From assembly GCA_017651265.1 (NCBI GenBank), contig JAGCDO010000041.1:1-58436 (forward strand): DNA of 58,436 bases, read 5' to 3'. Source of the stretch: Prevotella sp. GTDB lineage: Bacteria > Bacteroidota > Bacteroidia > Bacteroidales > Bacteroidaceae. This document shows positions 8,497-16,299 of this stretch, piece after piece. Position numbers and translations under genes: made by a program. Each line of letters opens with the position of its first letter. The first letter of the stretch is position 1. The notes below the pieces were generated by a model. That model was not told the DNA's origin. It ran no database searches and saw nothing but the letters and a program-made list of their open reading frames with translations.

Positions 8497-9510
8497 TTAC
8501 TTGATAAACTTCACCTTCGAGGCATCACGGGGTTTCGCATCAGGCTGCTCGTCGGGGTAGCCGATGGCGAGGATGTAGTTCAGTCGGTAATCAGTGGGAA
8601 TGTCAAGACGGTCAAGGAAAAACTTACACTTTTCATTTGAAACGAGGAAACGCACCGGACCGCCAAGACAACAGGTGCCGAGACCCAATGACTGTGCGGC
8701 CAGCATCATGTTCTCACCCAGCAAGCCTGCATCCAGATCGCCACCGTTAGTTGGCGTGCAGACACAGATAAGGGCGGGTGCACCGTAGAAAAGACTTCTG
8801 TTCGCGGCCTCATTAACATCGGCAATCAGTTTCTGATCTTCTACCACACGTACAGCCCACGGCTGGGCATTCATGCCACTTGGCGCATTGATGCCACACT
8901 TTACTACCATCTCCAGTTTTTCGTGCTCCACGAGTTTGTCAAGATACTTACGGATGGAACGACGTTCCATGATGTTGCTGAGCACAGGATTAACCTCCAT
9001 CTGCATGTCGGCCTCGATGGTGGAAACCTGGTCGCGCGACTCATAGCGTTTGATCACTTTTCCGTCACGCCCTATCAGGAACTTGGTGAAATTCCACTTA
9101 ATATCACCGCCACCAGCTTGTTCCTTCAGCCAAGTATAGAGCGGATGCGCATTTTCACCATTTACCTCAATCTTATCAAACTGTGGAAAGTGAATGTCGA
9201 AATTGGCCGTACAGAACTGGTGTATCTCCTGAATCGTACCAGGTGCCTGCTGACCGAACTGGTTGCAGGGGAAGTCAAGAATCTCGAATCCCTGACCATG
9301 ATACTTCTGGTAGAGCGGTTCCAAATCTTTGTACTGTGGTGTGAAACCACATCTAGTAGCAGTGTTGACAATCAACAATACCTTGCCCTTATACTCGGCG
9401 AGTGATACGTCCTTGCCTGCATCGTCCTTCACGGTGAAATCATACACGGTTTGCGCTGAAAGGGTCAGTATCCCCATCATAGCTATGAGACATAGAATCA
9501 TTCTTTTCAT
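8497..9510 (-). CDS. Glutathione peroxidase-nitroreductase fusion protein
   Basis: 337 residues with two full domains behind a signal peptide (about residues 1-19, ending LSAQ). Residues about 22-170 are a glutathione peroxidase: peroxidatic cysteine in NTATRCGFT, glutamine in FPCNQFGQQ and tryptophan in KWNFTKF. Residues about 178-337 are an FMN nitroreductase: IMERRSIRKY at its start, then INAPSGMNAQPWAV and a GLGTCCLGG loop. The peroxidase residue is cysteine, not selenocysteine. If the signal peptide is real, the flavin domain would work outside the cytoplasm, which is unusual. The fusion suggests that the reductase domain feeds electrons to the peroxidase, but this is inference. Confidence 0.88.
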   Translation of the reverse strand: MKRMILCLIAMMGILTLSAQTVYDFTVKDDAGKDVSLAEYKGKVLLIVNTATRCGFTPQYKDLEPLYQKYHGQGFEILDFPCNQFGQQAPGTIQEIHQFCTANFDIHFPQFDKIEVNGENAHPLYTWLKEQAGGGDIKWNFTKFLIGRDGKVIKRYESRDQVSTIEADMQMEVNPVLSNIMERRSIRKYLDKLVEHEKLEMVVKCGINAPSGMNAQPWAVRVVEDQKLIADVNEAANRSLFYGAPALICVCTPTNGGDLDAGLLGENMMLAAQSLGLGTCCLGGPVRFLVSNEKCKFFLDRLDIPTDYRLNYILAIGYPDEQPDAKPRDASKVKFIK

Positions 9511-9532
9511 ACCTTATACATTTTATACGGTA

Positions 9533-9540
9533 CAAAGATA
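9533..9540 (-). promoter_or_regulatory. Promoter -7 element of the peroxidase-nitroreductase gene
   Basis: TATCTTTG on the minus strand, 22 bases upstream of the ATG. Confidence 0.7.
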
Positions 9541-9622
9541 TAAAAAAAATTCATATTACAATGCTTTGTGGCAAGTTTTAAGTGAATTTAAGTAATATGT
9601 CACTTTTCTTTACTTCTGGTAA

Positions 9623-11443
9623 TCAGTATGCCTGCTCGTGCACCCCTTTGACTGCCCTTCCGCTGGGCTCATTCATGTTCTTGAATGCAGCATCCCACTC
9701 CAAGGCAATGGCGGTGGAACATGCCACAGAAGCCTCGCTGGGAACGCTTCGGGCAGCGGAGTCGCTGGGGAAGTGCTCGGCAAAAATGCTGCGGTAATAG
9801 TATTCCTCCTTGTTCCTTGGCGGATTGATGGGGAAACGCTCGGCAGCATGCGCCATCTGCTCATCGCTCACAGCCTCAGCAGTGATCTGCTTCAAGGTAT
9901 CAATCCATGAATACCCTACCCCATCGCTGAACTGCTCCTTCTGTCGCCAAGCCACTTCTTCGGGCAGCATGTCGGCGAAGGCCTCGCGGACAATCTTCTT
10001 CTCGATTTCGAAACCCGGCTCACCCGATTGCTTCTTACCGCACATCTTGGCCTCGGGATTAGTGCGCATGGCCACATCCAGAAACTCCTTGTCGAGGAAG
10101 GGTACGCGTCCTTCAACGCCCCACGCACTCAAACTCTTGTTGGCACGAAGGCAGTCGTACAAGTAGAGCTTAGAGAGTTTGCGGACGGTCTCTTCATGGA
10201 AGGCCTGTGCATTAGGAGCCTTATGGAAATAGAGGTAGCCACCAAAGATCTCATCGGCTCCCTCACCGCTGAGCACCATCTTGATGCCCATCGACTTGAT
10301 GACGCGAGCCAGCAGGTACATAGGAGTAGAGGCCCGAACGGTAGTAACATCGTAGGTCTCGATGAAGTAGATCACATCGCGAATGGCATCGAGTCCTTCC
10401 TGTATGGTGTAGTTGATCTCGTGGTGGACAGTACCGATATGGTCGGCCACCATCTTGGCCTTGGCCAGATCGGGCGCACCTTTCAAGCCCACAGCGAAGG
10501 AATGCAGTCGGGGCCAGTAGGCACGTGATTGTGAGTTGTCCTCGATACGGTGCTCACTGAACTTCTCGGCGATGGCGGAGATGACTGATGAATCCAAACC
10601 ACCAGAGAGCAGTACACCGTATGGCACATCGCTCATCAGCTGTCGTTTGACGGCATCGGTAAGTGCATCATGGATAGCCTTCACACTGGCGGGGTTATCC
10701 TTCACTGCGCTGTAATCGAACCAGTCACGAACGTAATACCTTTTTATAGAGGTAAGAGGTGAGAAGCCTGAAGTGAGATCTCCACTCCAAAGGTAGTGCC
10801 CCGGAGGAAAGGGCTCGTAGTAGTCGCACTGTCCTTCAAGGGCTTTCAGTTCTGAAGCTACATAGATCTTTCCTTCGTGGTCATAACCTATATAAAGAGG
10901 AATGACACCAATAGGATCGCGGGCAATCAGGAAAGCATCCCGCTCCTCGTCGTAGAGGGCAAAGGCAAAGATGCCTGATAGCTGTTCCAGTAAGGAGCCT
11001 ACCTCTTGCCCCTCCCTGAGAGGGAGGGGAGTATTTAAGGGGAGTGCCTGCGCTGAATCGGTAGTTTGGAAGTTATCATTCCCCTCCCTCTCAGGGAGGG
11101 GCGAGGGGTGGGTCATCTCTCTATAGAGGGCAAGGATCACCTCACAGTCGCTACCAGTCTGGAAAGCGTATTTTCCCGCATATTTCCTGCGGATATCCTG
11201 ATGGTTATAGATTTCACCATTCACGGCCAGCACTTGCTTACGGTCGGGTGCATACAAGGGCTGCCCACCACTCTCAGGATCCACAATACTCAGTCGTTCG
11301 TGAGCTAAGATAGCACTACCGCCACAATAGATACCACTCCAATCGGGTCCGCGGTGACGGATTTTCTGACTCATACGTAATGCCTTCTGCCGCAATTCGG
11401 CAGAAGGCTCTTTGATTTGGAAAATTCCTACGATTCCACACAT
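9623..11443 (-). CDS. asnB: Asparagine synthase B (glutamine-hydrolysing), with repeat-derived insertions
   Basis: Makes asparagine from aspartate, ATP and glutamine. The start is the ATG giving MCGIVGIF, which leaves Cys2 as the glutaminase nucleophile; an earlier in-frame ATG would bury it. The N-terminal Ntn domain shows RHRGPDWSG, LAHERLSIVD and NGEIYNH. The synthetase domain shows the PP-loop LLSGGLDSSVISAI near residue 275 and LSGEGADEIFGGY. It has 606 residues against about 555 for usual family members. The excess lies in residues about 110-150, which hold two copies of a GC-rich palindrome (PLPEREG and PLPLREG), and about 223-233 (LTSGFSPLTSI), encoded by a 7-bp repeat array. Last gene after glnB-amt-porin on the same strand. 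Confidence 0.92.
   Translation of the reverse strand: MCGIVGIFQIKEPSAELRQKALRMSQKIRHRGPDWSGIYCGGSAILAHERLSIVDPESGGQPLYAPDRKQVLAVNGEIYNHQDIRRKYAGKYAFQTGSDCEVILALYREMTHPSPLPEREGNDNFQTTDSAQALPLNTPLPLREGQEVGSLLEQLSGIFAFALYDEERDAFLIARDPIGVIPLYIGYDHEGKIYVASELKALEGQCDYYEPFPPGHYLWSGDLTSGFSPLTSIKRYYVRDWFDYSAVKDNPASVKAIHDALTDAVKRQLMSDVPYGVLLSGGLDSSVISAIAEKFSEHRIEDNSQSRAYWPRLHSFAVGLKGAPDLAKAKMVADHIGTVHHEINYTIQEGLDAIRDVIYFIETYDVTTVRASTPMYLLARVIKSMGIKMVLSGEGADEIFGGYLYFHKAPNAQAFHEETVRKLSKLYLYDCLRANKSLSAWGVEGRVPFLDKEFLDVAMRTNPEAKMCGKKQSGEPGFEIEKKIVREAFADMLPEEVAWRQKEQFSDGVGYSWIDTLKQITAEAVSDEQMAHAAERFPINPPRNKEEYYYRSIFAEHFPSDSAARSVPSEASVACSTAIALEWDAAFKNMNEPSGRAVKGVHEQAY
10749..10776. repeat. Four-unit 7-bp repeat array inside asnB
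   Basis: Units GAGGTAA, GAGGTGA, GAAGCCT, GAAGTGA on the plus strand. It encodes the extra LTSGFSPLTS residues of AsnB. Confidence 0.75.
11009..11029. repeat. 21-bp palindromic element inside asnB (copy 1)
   Basis: Arms CCCCTCC and GGAGGGG around CTGAGAG (inner pairs extend the stem to 9 bp). Read on the asnB strand as PLPLREG. Confidence 0.85.
11081..11101. repeat. 21-bp palindromic element inside asnB (copy 2)
   Basis: Arms CCCCTCC and GGAGGGG around CTCTCAG. Flanking bases show it is inverted relative to copy 1. Read on the asnB strand as PLPEREG. Confidence 0.85.
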
Positions 11444-11483
11444 AATATATTTTGTATTTGGTTGTTGTTTGCTGTTGTTTTGC

Positions 11484-12179
11484 TTACGGCTGCAATGTGA
11501 GACCGAAGACCAAGTATGCCTTCTGTGTGCTCGGGTTGGCAGCAATCTGTGCGAAGACCGGGATACTGAACGTATCGGTTACCTTGATGTCTTTGGTGGC
11601 CTGCAACGAAACATTGGTAACAGCAAAGCCATTGGTACCATAACTGGTGGTGGCGAAGGGTACTGCACCTACGGCTGCACTCCAGTCAACCGATGCGAGT
11701 TTGAACGGTACGCTCAGTTCTGCATAACTTGAATAGGCACGATCACCATCTTTGTTCACCCCGTCGTTACCTGCGAAGTTGGTGTACCACTGAATGGCTA
11801 CCGGACCGAAGTCGTAACCGATGTTGGCCTCGAATACATGACTCGTCTTGTGAGCGTCGTACAAGAAATAGCGCTCCTCAGGACTGTTGAACCAGTAGTC
11901 GGTAATACCGAGGTTCAAGCCGCCGATGGTATAAGCAGCGGTCAGATCCAATTCCTTGGTATCGCTGGCGTCCACCAGTCCTACACTACCCCATGCTCCA
12001 ATACTGAATCCTTTGTAGTCCAAGCCAAGTGTGGGCTGCAACGATGCGCTACCACATTCCAAGCCACGCCATATATACTGACTGACCACATCAGCAGAAA
12101 CATTTACTTCTTGTGCCTTTACAGGAATTATACACATCATTATCAATGCACTAATTATAATCTTTGTTTTCATAACCAT
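11484..12179 (-). CDS. TorF-family putative porin
   Basis: 231 residues with a signal peptide ending PVKAQ. The mature part is rich in alternating beta-strand pattern and begins with the family signature VSADVVSQYIWRGLE, followed by QPTLGLDYKGFSIGAWGS and a terminal strand AYLVFGLTLQP. Such 8- to 12-stranded outer-membrane proteins are annotated as TorF or 'putative porin'. Its place between amt and asnB, on the same strand, suggests outer-membrane passage of ammonium or another small nitrogen compound. That role is inferred from context only. Confidence 0.83.
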   Translation of the reverse strand: MVMKTKIIISALIMMCIIPVKAQEVNVSADVVSQYIWRGLECGSASLQPTLGLDYKGFSIGAWGSVGLVDASDTKELDLTAAYTIGGLNLGITDYWFNSPEERYFLYDAHKTSHVFEANIGYDFGPVAIQWYTNFAGNDGVNKDGDRAYSSYAELSVPFKLASVDWSAAVGAVPFATTSYGTNGFAVTNVSLQATKDIKVTDTFSIPVFAQIAANPSTQKAYLVFGLTLQP

Positions 12180-12208
12180 TTTGTTTTTTTGTTATTATTC
12201 AAATTATT

Positions 12209-12229
12209 TCCCTCCCTGCGAGGGAGGGG
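12209..12229. repeat. 21-bp palindromic element between amt and the porin gene
   Basis: TCCCTCC, CTGCGAG, GGAGGGG. It is followed by two small palindromes (CTTCGCTAAGCGAAG and CGGCAAAGCCG), the first sharing TTCTTCG with the stem-loop at nadB. Confidence 0.8.
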
Positions 12230-12275
12230 TTCTTCGCTAAGCGAAGCGGCAAAGCCGAGCGAGGGGAGAATCTCT

Positions 12276-13529
12276 TTAGTTATAACACAACTCTCCATGT
12301 TCGTAAACGTCGAGACCTTCCTCCTCTATACGTTTATCAACGCGCAAACCGTGAATATATTTTATTCCATAGAATAATATGAATCCACAAGCAGCTGCCC
12401 AGAGGTCGATGACGAGGATACCGAACAGCTCTGCACCGAAGAATCCCCAGCCGAAACCGTAGAACGCACCGTTAGAGGTAGAAAGCAGACCTGTCATCAA
12501 GGTACCGAGGATACCGCAGACACCATGTACGCTGGAAGCACCAACGGGATCGTCGATATGCAGTTTATGATCAATGAACTCAATGGAATAGACCAACACG
12601 ATACCGCATACCAGACCGATGATGACTGCTCCCATGGGAGACACAAGGTCGCAACCTGCTGTGATTCCCACCAATCCTGCCAGTACACCGTTGAGCGTCA
12701 GAGAAAGTGAGGGTTTACCATACTTCAGCCAGGTGAGGAACATCGTAGCCGCACCACCTGCTGCAGCAGCTAAGTTCGTGGTGAGGAACACATGTGAGAT
12801 GGCGATGCGGTTCACCTCGCCAGAGGCTGCCAACTGAGAACCGGGATTGAATCCAAACCAACCCAGCCAGAGGATGAACACACCCAAAGATGCCATGGTC
12901 AGGTTATGACCGGGAATAGCGTTGCTCTTACCTTCCTTAGAATACTTACCGATACGGGGACCGAGTGCCATAGCACCAATCAGGGCCAACACACCACCCA
13001 CGCTATGTACGATAGCAGAGCCTGCAAAGTCGTGGAACACATCACCAAAGGTGGTCATCATAAAGCTGTCGGCAGCATCGTTACAGAGCCAGCCACCGCC
13101 CCATGTCCAGTGACCCTCAATGGGATAGATAAACAAAGAGATCACCGCACTGTAGATCAGATACATCGAGAACTTGGTACGCTCGGCCATGGCACCACTG
13201 ACGATGGTGGCAGAAGTAGCGCAGAACACGGTCTCGAAGATGAGGAAGCCCTCTACGGGTAAATCACCTTTATAGAAAGAGAGGTCGCCCCAGTTGGGCA
13301 TACCGATAAAGCCTGCTCCCTCGCTGCCAAACATAAAGCCGAAACCGAGGAAGAAGAACAAGAGTGAGCCGAACATAAAGTCGACAAAGTTCTTCATCAA
13401 AATGTTAGCCGTGTTCTTACTACGGGTGAATCCCGCTTCGCACAGAGCGAATCCCGGCTGCATCCAGAAAACCAACATGGCTGCCAATAGCATCCATACC
13501 GTATCGAGTGATAATCCAATTTCGTTCAT
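12276..13529 (-). CDS. amtB: Ammonium transporter
   Basis: 417-residue inner-membrane protein of the Amt/Rh family with about eleven hydrophobic segments. Conserved features are ARP-type N-terminal segment FALCEAGFTRSKN, the periplasmic gate region ETVFCATSATIVSGAMAER, the first pore histidine in HDFAGSAIVHSVGG and the second in SVHGVCGILGT. The cytoplasmic C-terminus (YIHGLRVDKRIEEEGLDVYEHGE) has the IEEEGLDxxEHG motif typical of P-II-regulated transporters. Encoded 71 bases after the P-II gene, which fits direct P-II control of the channel. Confidence 0.95.
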   Translation of the reverse strand: MNEIGLSLDTVWMLLAAMLVFWMQPGFALCEAGFTRSKNTANILMKNFVDFMFGSLLFFFLGFGFMFGSEGAGFIGMPNWGDLSFYKGDLPVEGFLIFETVFCATSATIVSGAMAERTKFSMYLIYSAVISLFIYPIEGHWTWGGGWLCNDAADSFMMTTFGDVFHDFAGSAIVHSVGGVLALIGAMALGPRIGKYSKEGKSNAIPGHNLTMASLGVFILWLGWFGFNPGSQLAASGEVNRIAISHVFLTTNLAAAAGGAATMFLTWLKYGKPSLSLTLNGVLAGLVGITAGCDLVSPMGAVIIGLVCGIVLVYSIEFIDHKLHIDDPVGASSVHGVCGILGTLMTGLLSTSNGAFYGFGWGFFGAELFGILVIDLWAAACGFILFYGIKYIHGLRVDKRIEEEGLDVYEHGELCYN

Positions 13530-13573
13530 AATCCTGAAAATTTTGTGTTTGTGTATTACTTATTACTTACTTT

Positions 13574-13594
13574 CCCTTCCCTATGTAGGGGTCG
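13574..13594. repeat. Degenerate 21-bp palindromic element between glnB and amt
   Basis: CCCTTCC, CTATGTA, GGGGTCG, following two ATTACTT units (13555-13568). It ends six bases before the P-II gene's stop codon complement. Confidence 0.5.
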
Positions 13595-13600
13595 GGGGTT

Positions 13601-13948
13601 CTACTTCTTATCTCTAAGTACCGTATCACCATTCTCTCCCGTGCGGATCGACCAGGTGTCGATTACGTCGCTCACGAAGATACGTCCGTCGCCTACCTCT
13701 CCTGTATGCGCCACCTGCAGGATCACCTTCACGGTGGGGTCGAGGAAGATGTCACGACACACGATCGTGATGGCCACACGCTCTATTACATCTGTACTAT
13801 ACTGTACACCACGGTAAATTCTCTCCTGTCGGCTCTGTCCAATGCCGTGCACGTCGTGGTACTCGAACCAGTCGATGTCGGATGAAAGCAAGGCAGCCTT
13901 CACTTCCTCGAACTTGGTTTTTCGGATAATTGCTTCAATCTTTTTCAT
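13601..13948 (-). CDS. glnB: P-II family nitrogen regulatory protein
   Basis: 115-residue trimeric signal protein sensing 2-oxoglutarate, ATP/ADP and nitrogen status. MKKIEAIIRKTKFEEVKAAL is the usual start; the T-loop (GIGQSRQERIYRGVQYSTDVIERV) has a tyrosine at residue 50, the position used for uridylylation in proteobacteria; TGEVGDGRIFVSDV forms the B-loop and SIRTGENGD the C-loop. It heads the amt-porin-asnB series, so it could equally be called glnK. Divergent from dapF across a 274-base region with shared regulatory sites. Confidence 0.95.
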   Translation of the reverse strand: MKKIEAIIRKTKFEEVKAALLSSDIDWFEYHDVHGIGQSRQERIYRGVQYSTDVIERVAITIVCRDIFLDPTVKVILQVAHTGEVGDGRIFVSDVIDTWSIRTGENGDTVLRDKK

Positions 13949-14002
13949 ACCTTTTCCTTTTAATAAAACAATCTTTATCTAACACTTTGTCATTTCCGAG
14001 TG

Positions 14003-14010
14003 CAAAGTTA
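14003..14010 (-). promoter_or_regulatory. Promoter -7 element of the glnB-amt-porin-asnB operon
   Basis: TAACTTTG on the minus strand, about 54 bases upstream of the glnB ATG. Confidence 0.7.
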
Positions 14011-14104
14011 AAGCATTTTGAAAGTAAAACAAGTAATTTGCTTTTCATTTTGTTTAATTATTTATCATTTTCTTATCTTTTATACTCATATTCTCTTTCT
14101 GCGC

Positions 14105-14149
14105 TTACAGTTTGTCGACAAAACAGGGATAAGAACTAACAAATTGTTA
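14105..14149 (+). promoter_or_regulatory. Paired 13-bp operator upstream of dapF (also between dapF and glnB)
   Basis: The near site TAACAAATTGTTA is a perfect odd-centred palindrome. The far site TTACAGTTTGTCG, centred exactly 32 bp upstream, matches the consensus TTWCAAWTTGTWA at 10 of 13 positions. The near centre is 68 bp from the dapF -7 element. The same geometry is found at gltB and glnN. Confidence 0.65.
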
Positions 14150-14210
14150 CTTTTGGTCAAAATGAAGATGATTTATTCAATTATTCCTTGTAAAATCTTA
14201 CAAATCGTCG

Positions 14211-14218
14211 TACCTTTG
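14211..14218 (+). promoter_or_regulatory. Promoter -7 element of dapF
   Basis: TACCTTTG ends four bases before the dapF ATG, so transcription should begin at or within a base or two of the start codon, giving a leaderless or nearly leaderless mRNA. Confidence 0.7.
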
Positions 14219-14222
14219 CAGC

Positions 14223-15050
14223 ATGAAAGGGAAAGTAGAATTCACCAAGATGCACGGGGCTGGGAACGACTACATCTACGTAAACACCCTCAGGTATAAC
14301 ATCCCCAATCCCGAGAAGACAGCCATCGCTTGGAGCGATCGCCATAAAGGTATCGGTAGCGACGGACTGGTACTGATTGGAAAGTCGCCTATTCCCGAGG
14401 CAGATTTCACCATGCGCATCTTCAACGCCGACGGCTCGGAAGCCATGATGTGCGGCAATGCATCGAGGTGCATCGGAAAATATCTCTACGAAAGGGCCCT
14501 GACAACACAAACACACATCCGTCTGCTCACGCTCTCCGGGGTCAAGAATCTGGAGCTTCATCTCGACAGCAGTCATACTACCGTGGAAAGCGTCACGGTT
14601 GACATGCTTGGTCCGGCCTTCGATGTTCCCGCTCAGTTTATCCCCATTTCTACAGAAGCTGATGAGGATCTGCCCGAAGGCACGTTCGTATCGATGGGAA
14701 ATCCGCATTACGTGATCTTCACAGACGACATCGACCTGGTGAGTGAGATAGGACCTATACTGGAACACCACCCTTCCTTCCCGCAGCGCTGTAACATAGA
14801 GTTTGCGCGCATGGAACCTGACGGCGGTATCAGGACAAGAGTATGGGAACGGGGCAGCGGCATCACCATGGCCTGTGGAACGGGCGCCTGTGCTACTGCC
14901 GTGGCTGCATGTAGAACAGGTAGAGCAGGACGCAAGAGCAGCATCATCATGGATGGCGGCACCCTCCATATCGAGTGGTGCGAGAAAGATGATCATGTTT
15001 ATATGACCGGTCCTGCCGCATTCGTCTTTGATGGCGAAGCAGAATTATGA
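14223..15050 (+). CDS. dapF: Diaminopimelate epimerase
   Basis: Interconverts LL- and meso-diaminopimelate for lysine and peptidoglycan synthesis. 275 residues. The two catalytic cysteines are visible in MMCGNASRC (near residue 78) and [10 protein letters not shown] (near residue 220). Other family segments are [14 protein letters not shown] at the N-terminus and [11 protein letters not shown] in the middle. It is followed after 19 bases by dapL, which makes its substrate, so the pair forms a lysine/cell-wall operon. Confidence 0.96.
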   Translation: MKGKVEFTKMHGAGNDYIYVNTLRYNIPNPEKTAIAWSDRHKGIGSDGLVLIGKSPIPEADFTMRIFNADGSEAMMCGNASRCIGKYLYERALTTQTHIRLLTLSGVKNLELHLDSSHTTVESVTVDMLGPAFDVPAQFIPISTEADEDLPEGTFVSMGNPHYVIFTDDIDLVSEIGPILEHHPSFPQRCNIEFARMEPDGGIRTRVWERGSGITMACGTGACATAVAACRTGRAGRKSSIIMDGGTLHIEWCEKDDHVYMTGPAAFVFDGEAEL

Positions 15051-15063
15051 ATTATGAATTATT
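15043..15063. repeat. Three-unit 7-bp repeat across the dapF stop codon
   Basis: Units AATTATG, AATTATG, AATTATT. The dapF TGA lies in the junction of the first two units, and the array fills the space before dapL. Confidence 0.7.
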
Positions 15064-15069
15064 GAAAAT

Positions 15070-16299
15070 ATGGCTTTAGTAAACGACCACTTCCTGAAAT
15101 TACCGAACAACTACTTGTTCGCAGATATTGCCAAGAAGGTGAATGCCTTCAAGGCCACACACCCGAAGATTGATGTAATCAGTCTTGGCATTGGTGATGT
15201 TACCCAACCGCTGGCACCCGCCGTCATCGAAGCTATTCACAAGGCTGCCGACGAGATGGCCACCCGCCAGGGATTCCGAGGCTACGGTCCTGAGCAGGGT
15301 TACGATTTCCTTCGTGATGCCATTCTGAAGAACGACTTCCTGTCGCGAGGCATTCATCTCGACCGTGACGAGGTGTTCATCAACGACGGTGCCAAGAGTG
15401 ATACGGGAAACATTCAGGAACTGGTGCGCTGGGATAATTCCATTGGCGTTACCGATCCTATCTATCCCGTCTATATCGACTCGAATGTGATGATCGGGCG
15501 GGCAGGTGTTCAGGAGAACGGTCGATGGTCGAATGTGATCTACATGCCCTGTAATGCCGAGAACAACTTCGTTCCGCAGATTCCTGATCAGCGTGTGGAT
15601 GTGATCTACCTCTGCTATCCCAACAACCCGACGGGAACGGTGATTACCAAGGAAGAGCTGAGCAAGTGGGTGAACTACGCCCTGAAGAACGACACACTCA
15701 TCTTCTACGATGCTGCTTATCAAGCTTATATCCAGGATGAAAAGATTCCGCATAGCATCTACGAGATAAGAGGTGCTCGTAAGTGTGCCATCGAGTTCCA
15801 CTCGTATTCCAAGACCGCTGGTTTCACAGGTGTTCGCTGTGGCTATACCATCGTACCGAAGGATGTGACTGCTGCCACACTGACGGGTGAGCGTATCCCC
15901 CTCAATCCCTTGTGGAACCGCCGACAGTGTACGAAATTCAACGGCACCAGCTATATCTCGCAACGCGCCGCTGAAGCCATCTACACCCCTGAGGGAAAGG
16001 AACAGGTAAAGGCCACCATCGACTACTACATGCAGAATGCCAAGAAGATGCTCACTACGCTCCGTTCTTTAGGCTTCGAGTGCTACGGCGGTGAGAACGC
16101 CCCGTATATCTGGGCGAAGACACCAGAGAACAGTCCTTCATGGAAATTCTTCGAGGAGATGCTCTATGGTGCCCATGTGGTCTGCACCCCGGGAGTGGGC
16201 TTCGGTCCTGCAGGCGAAGGTTATGTGCGCTTCACCGCCTTCGGCAGTCATGAGCAGACCGACGAAGCCTTGCAGCGCATTGAGAAATGGCTAAAATAA
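15070..16299 (+). CDS. dapL: LL-diaminopimelate aminotransferase
   Basis: PLP-dependent class I/II aminotransferase converting tetrahydrodipicolinate directly to LL-diaminopimelate. 409 residues, the usual length. Family features are LPNNYLFADIAKKV at the N-terminus, ISLGIGDVTQPL, YPNNPTGTV, and the PLP-lysine segment HSYSKTAGFTGVRCGY near residue 245. Its last nine bases overlap the end of the converging purF. The dapF-dapL pairing supports DapL over other aminotransferases. Confidence 0.95.
   Translation: MALVNDHFLKLPNNYLFADIAKKVNAFKATHPKIDVISLGIGDVTQPLAPAVIEAIHKAADEMATRQGFRGYGPEQGYDFLRDAILKNDFLSRGIHLDRDEVFINDGAKSDTGNIQELVRWDNSIGVTDPIYPVYIDSNVMIGRAGVQENGRWSNVIYMPCNAENNFVPQIPDQRVDVIYLCYPNNPTGTVITKEELSKWVNYALKNDTLIFYDAAYQAYIQDEKIPHSIYEIRGARKCAIEFHSYSKTAGFTGVRCGYTIVPKDVTAATLTGERIPLNPLWNRRQCTKFNGTSYISQRAAEAIYTPEGKEQVKATIDYYMQNAKKMLTTLRSLGFECYGGENAPYIWAKTPENSPSWKFFEEMLYGAHVVCTPGVGFGPAGEGYVRFTAFGSHEQTDEALQRIEKWLK

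Noticed and set aside
8497-9510. Possible selenocysteine in the glutathione peroxidase domain
   Set aside because: The catalytic position is encoded as cysteine and no in-frame TGA is present there.
14211-14218. Sigma-54 promoters for the nitrogen genes
   Set aside because: No GG-N10-GC element seen at the right place; the TAnnTTTG primary-sigma element is present instead.
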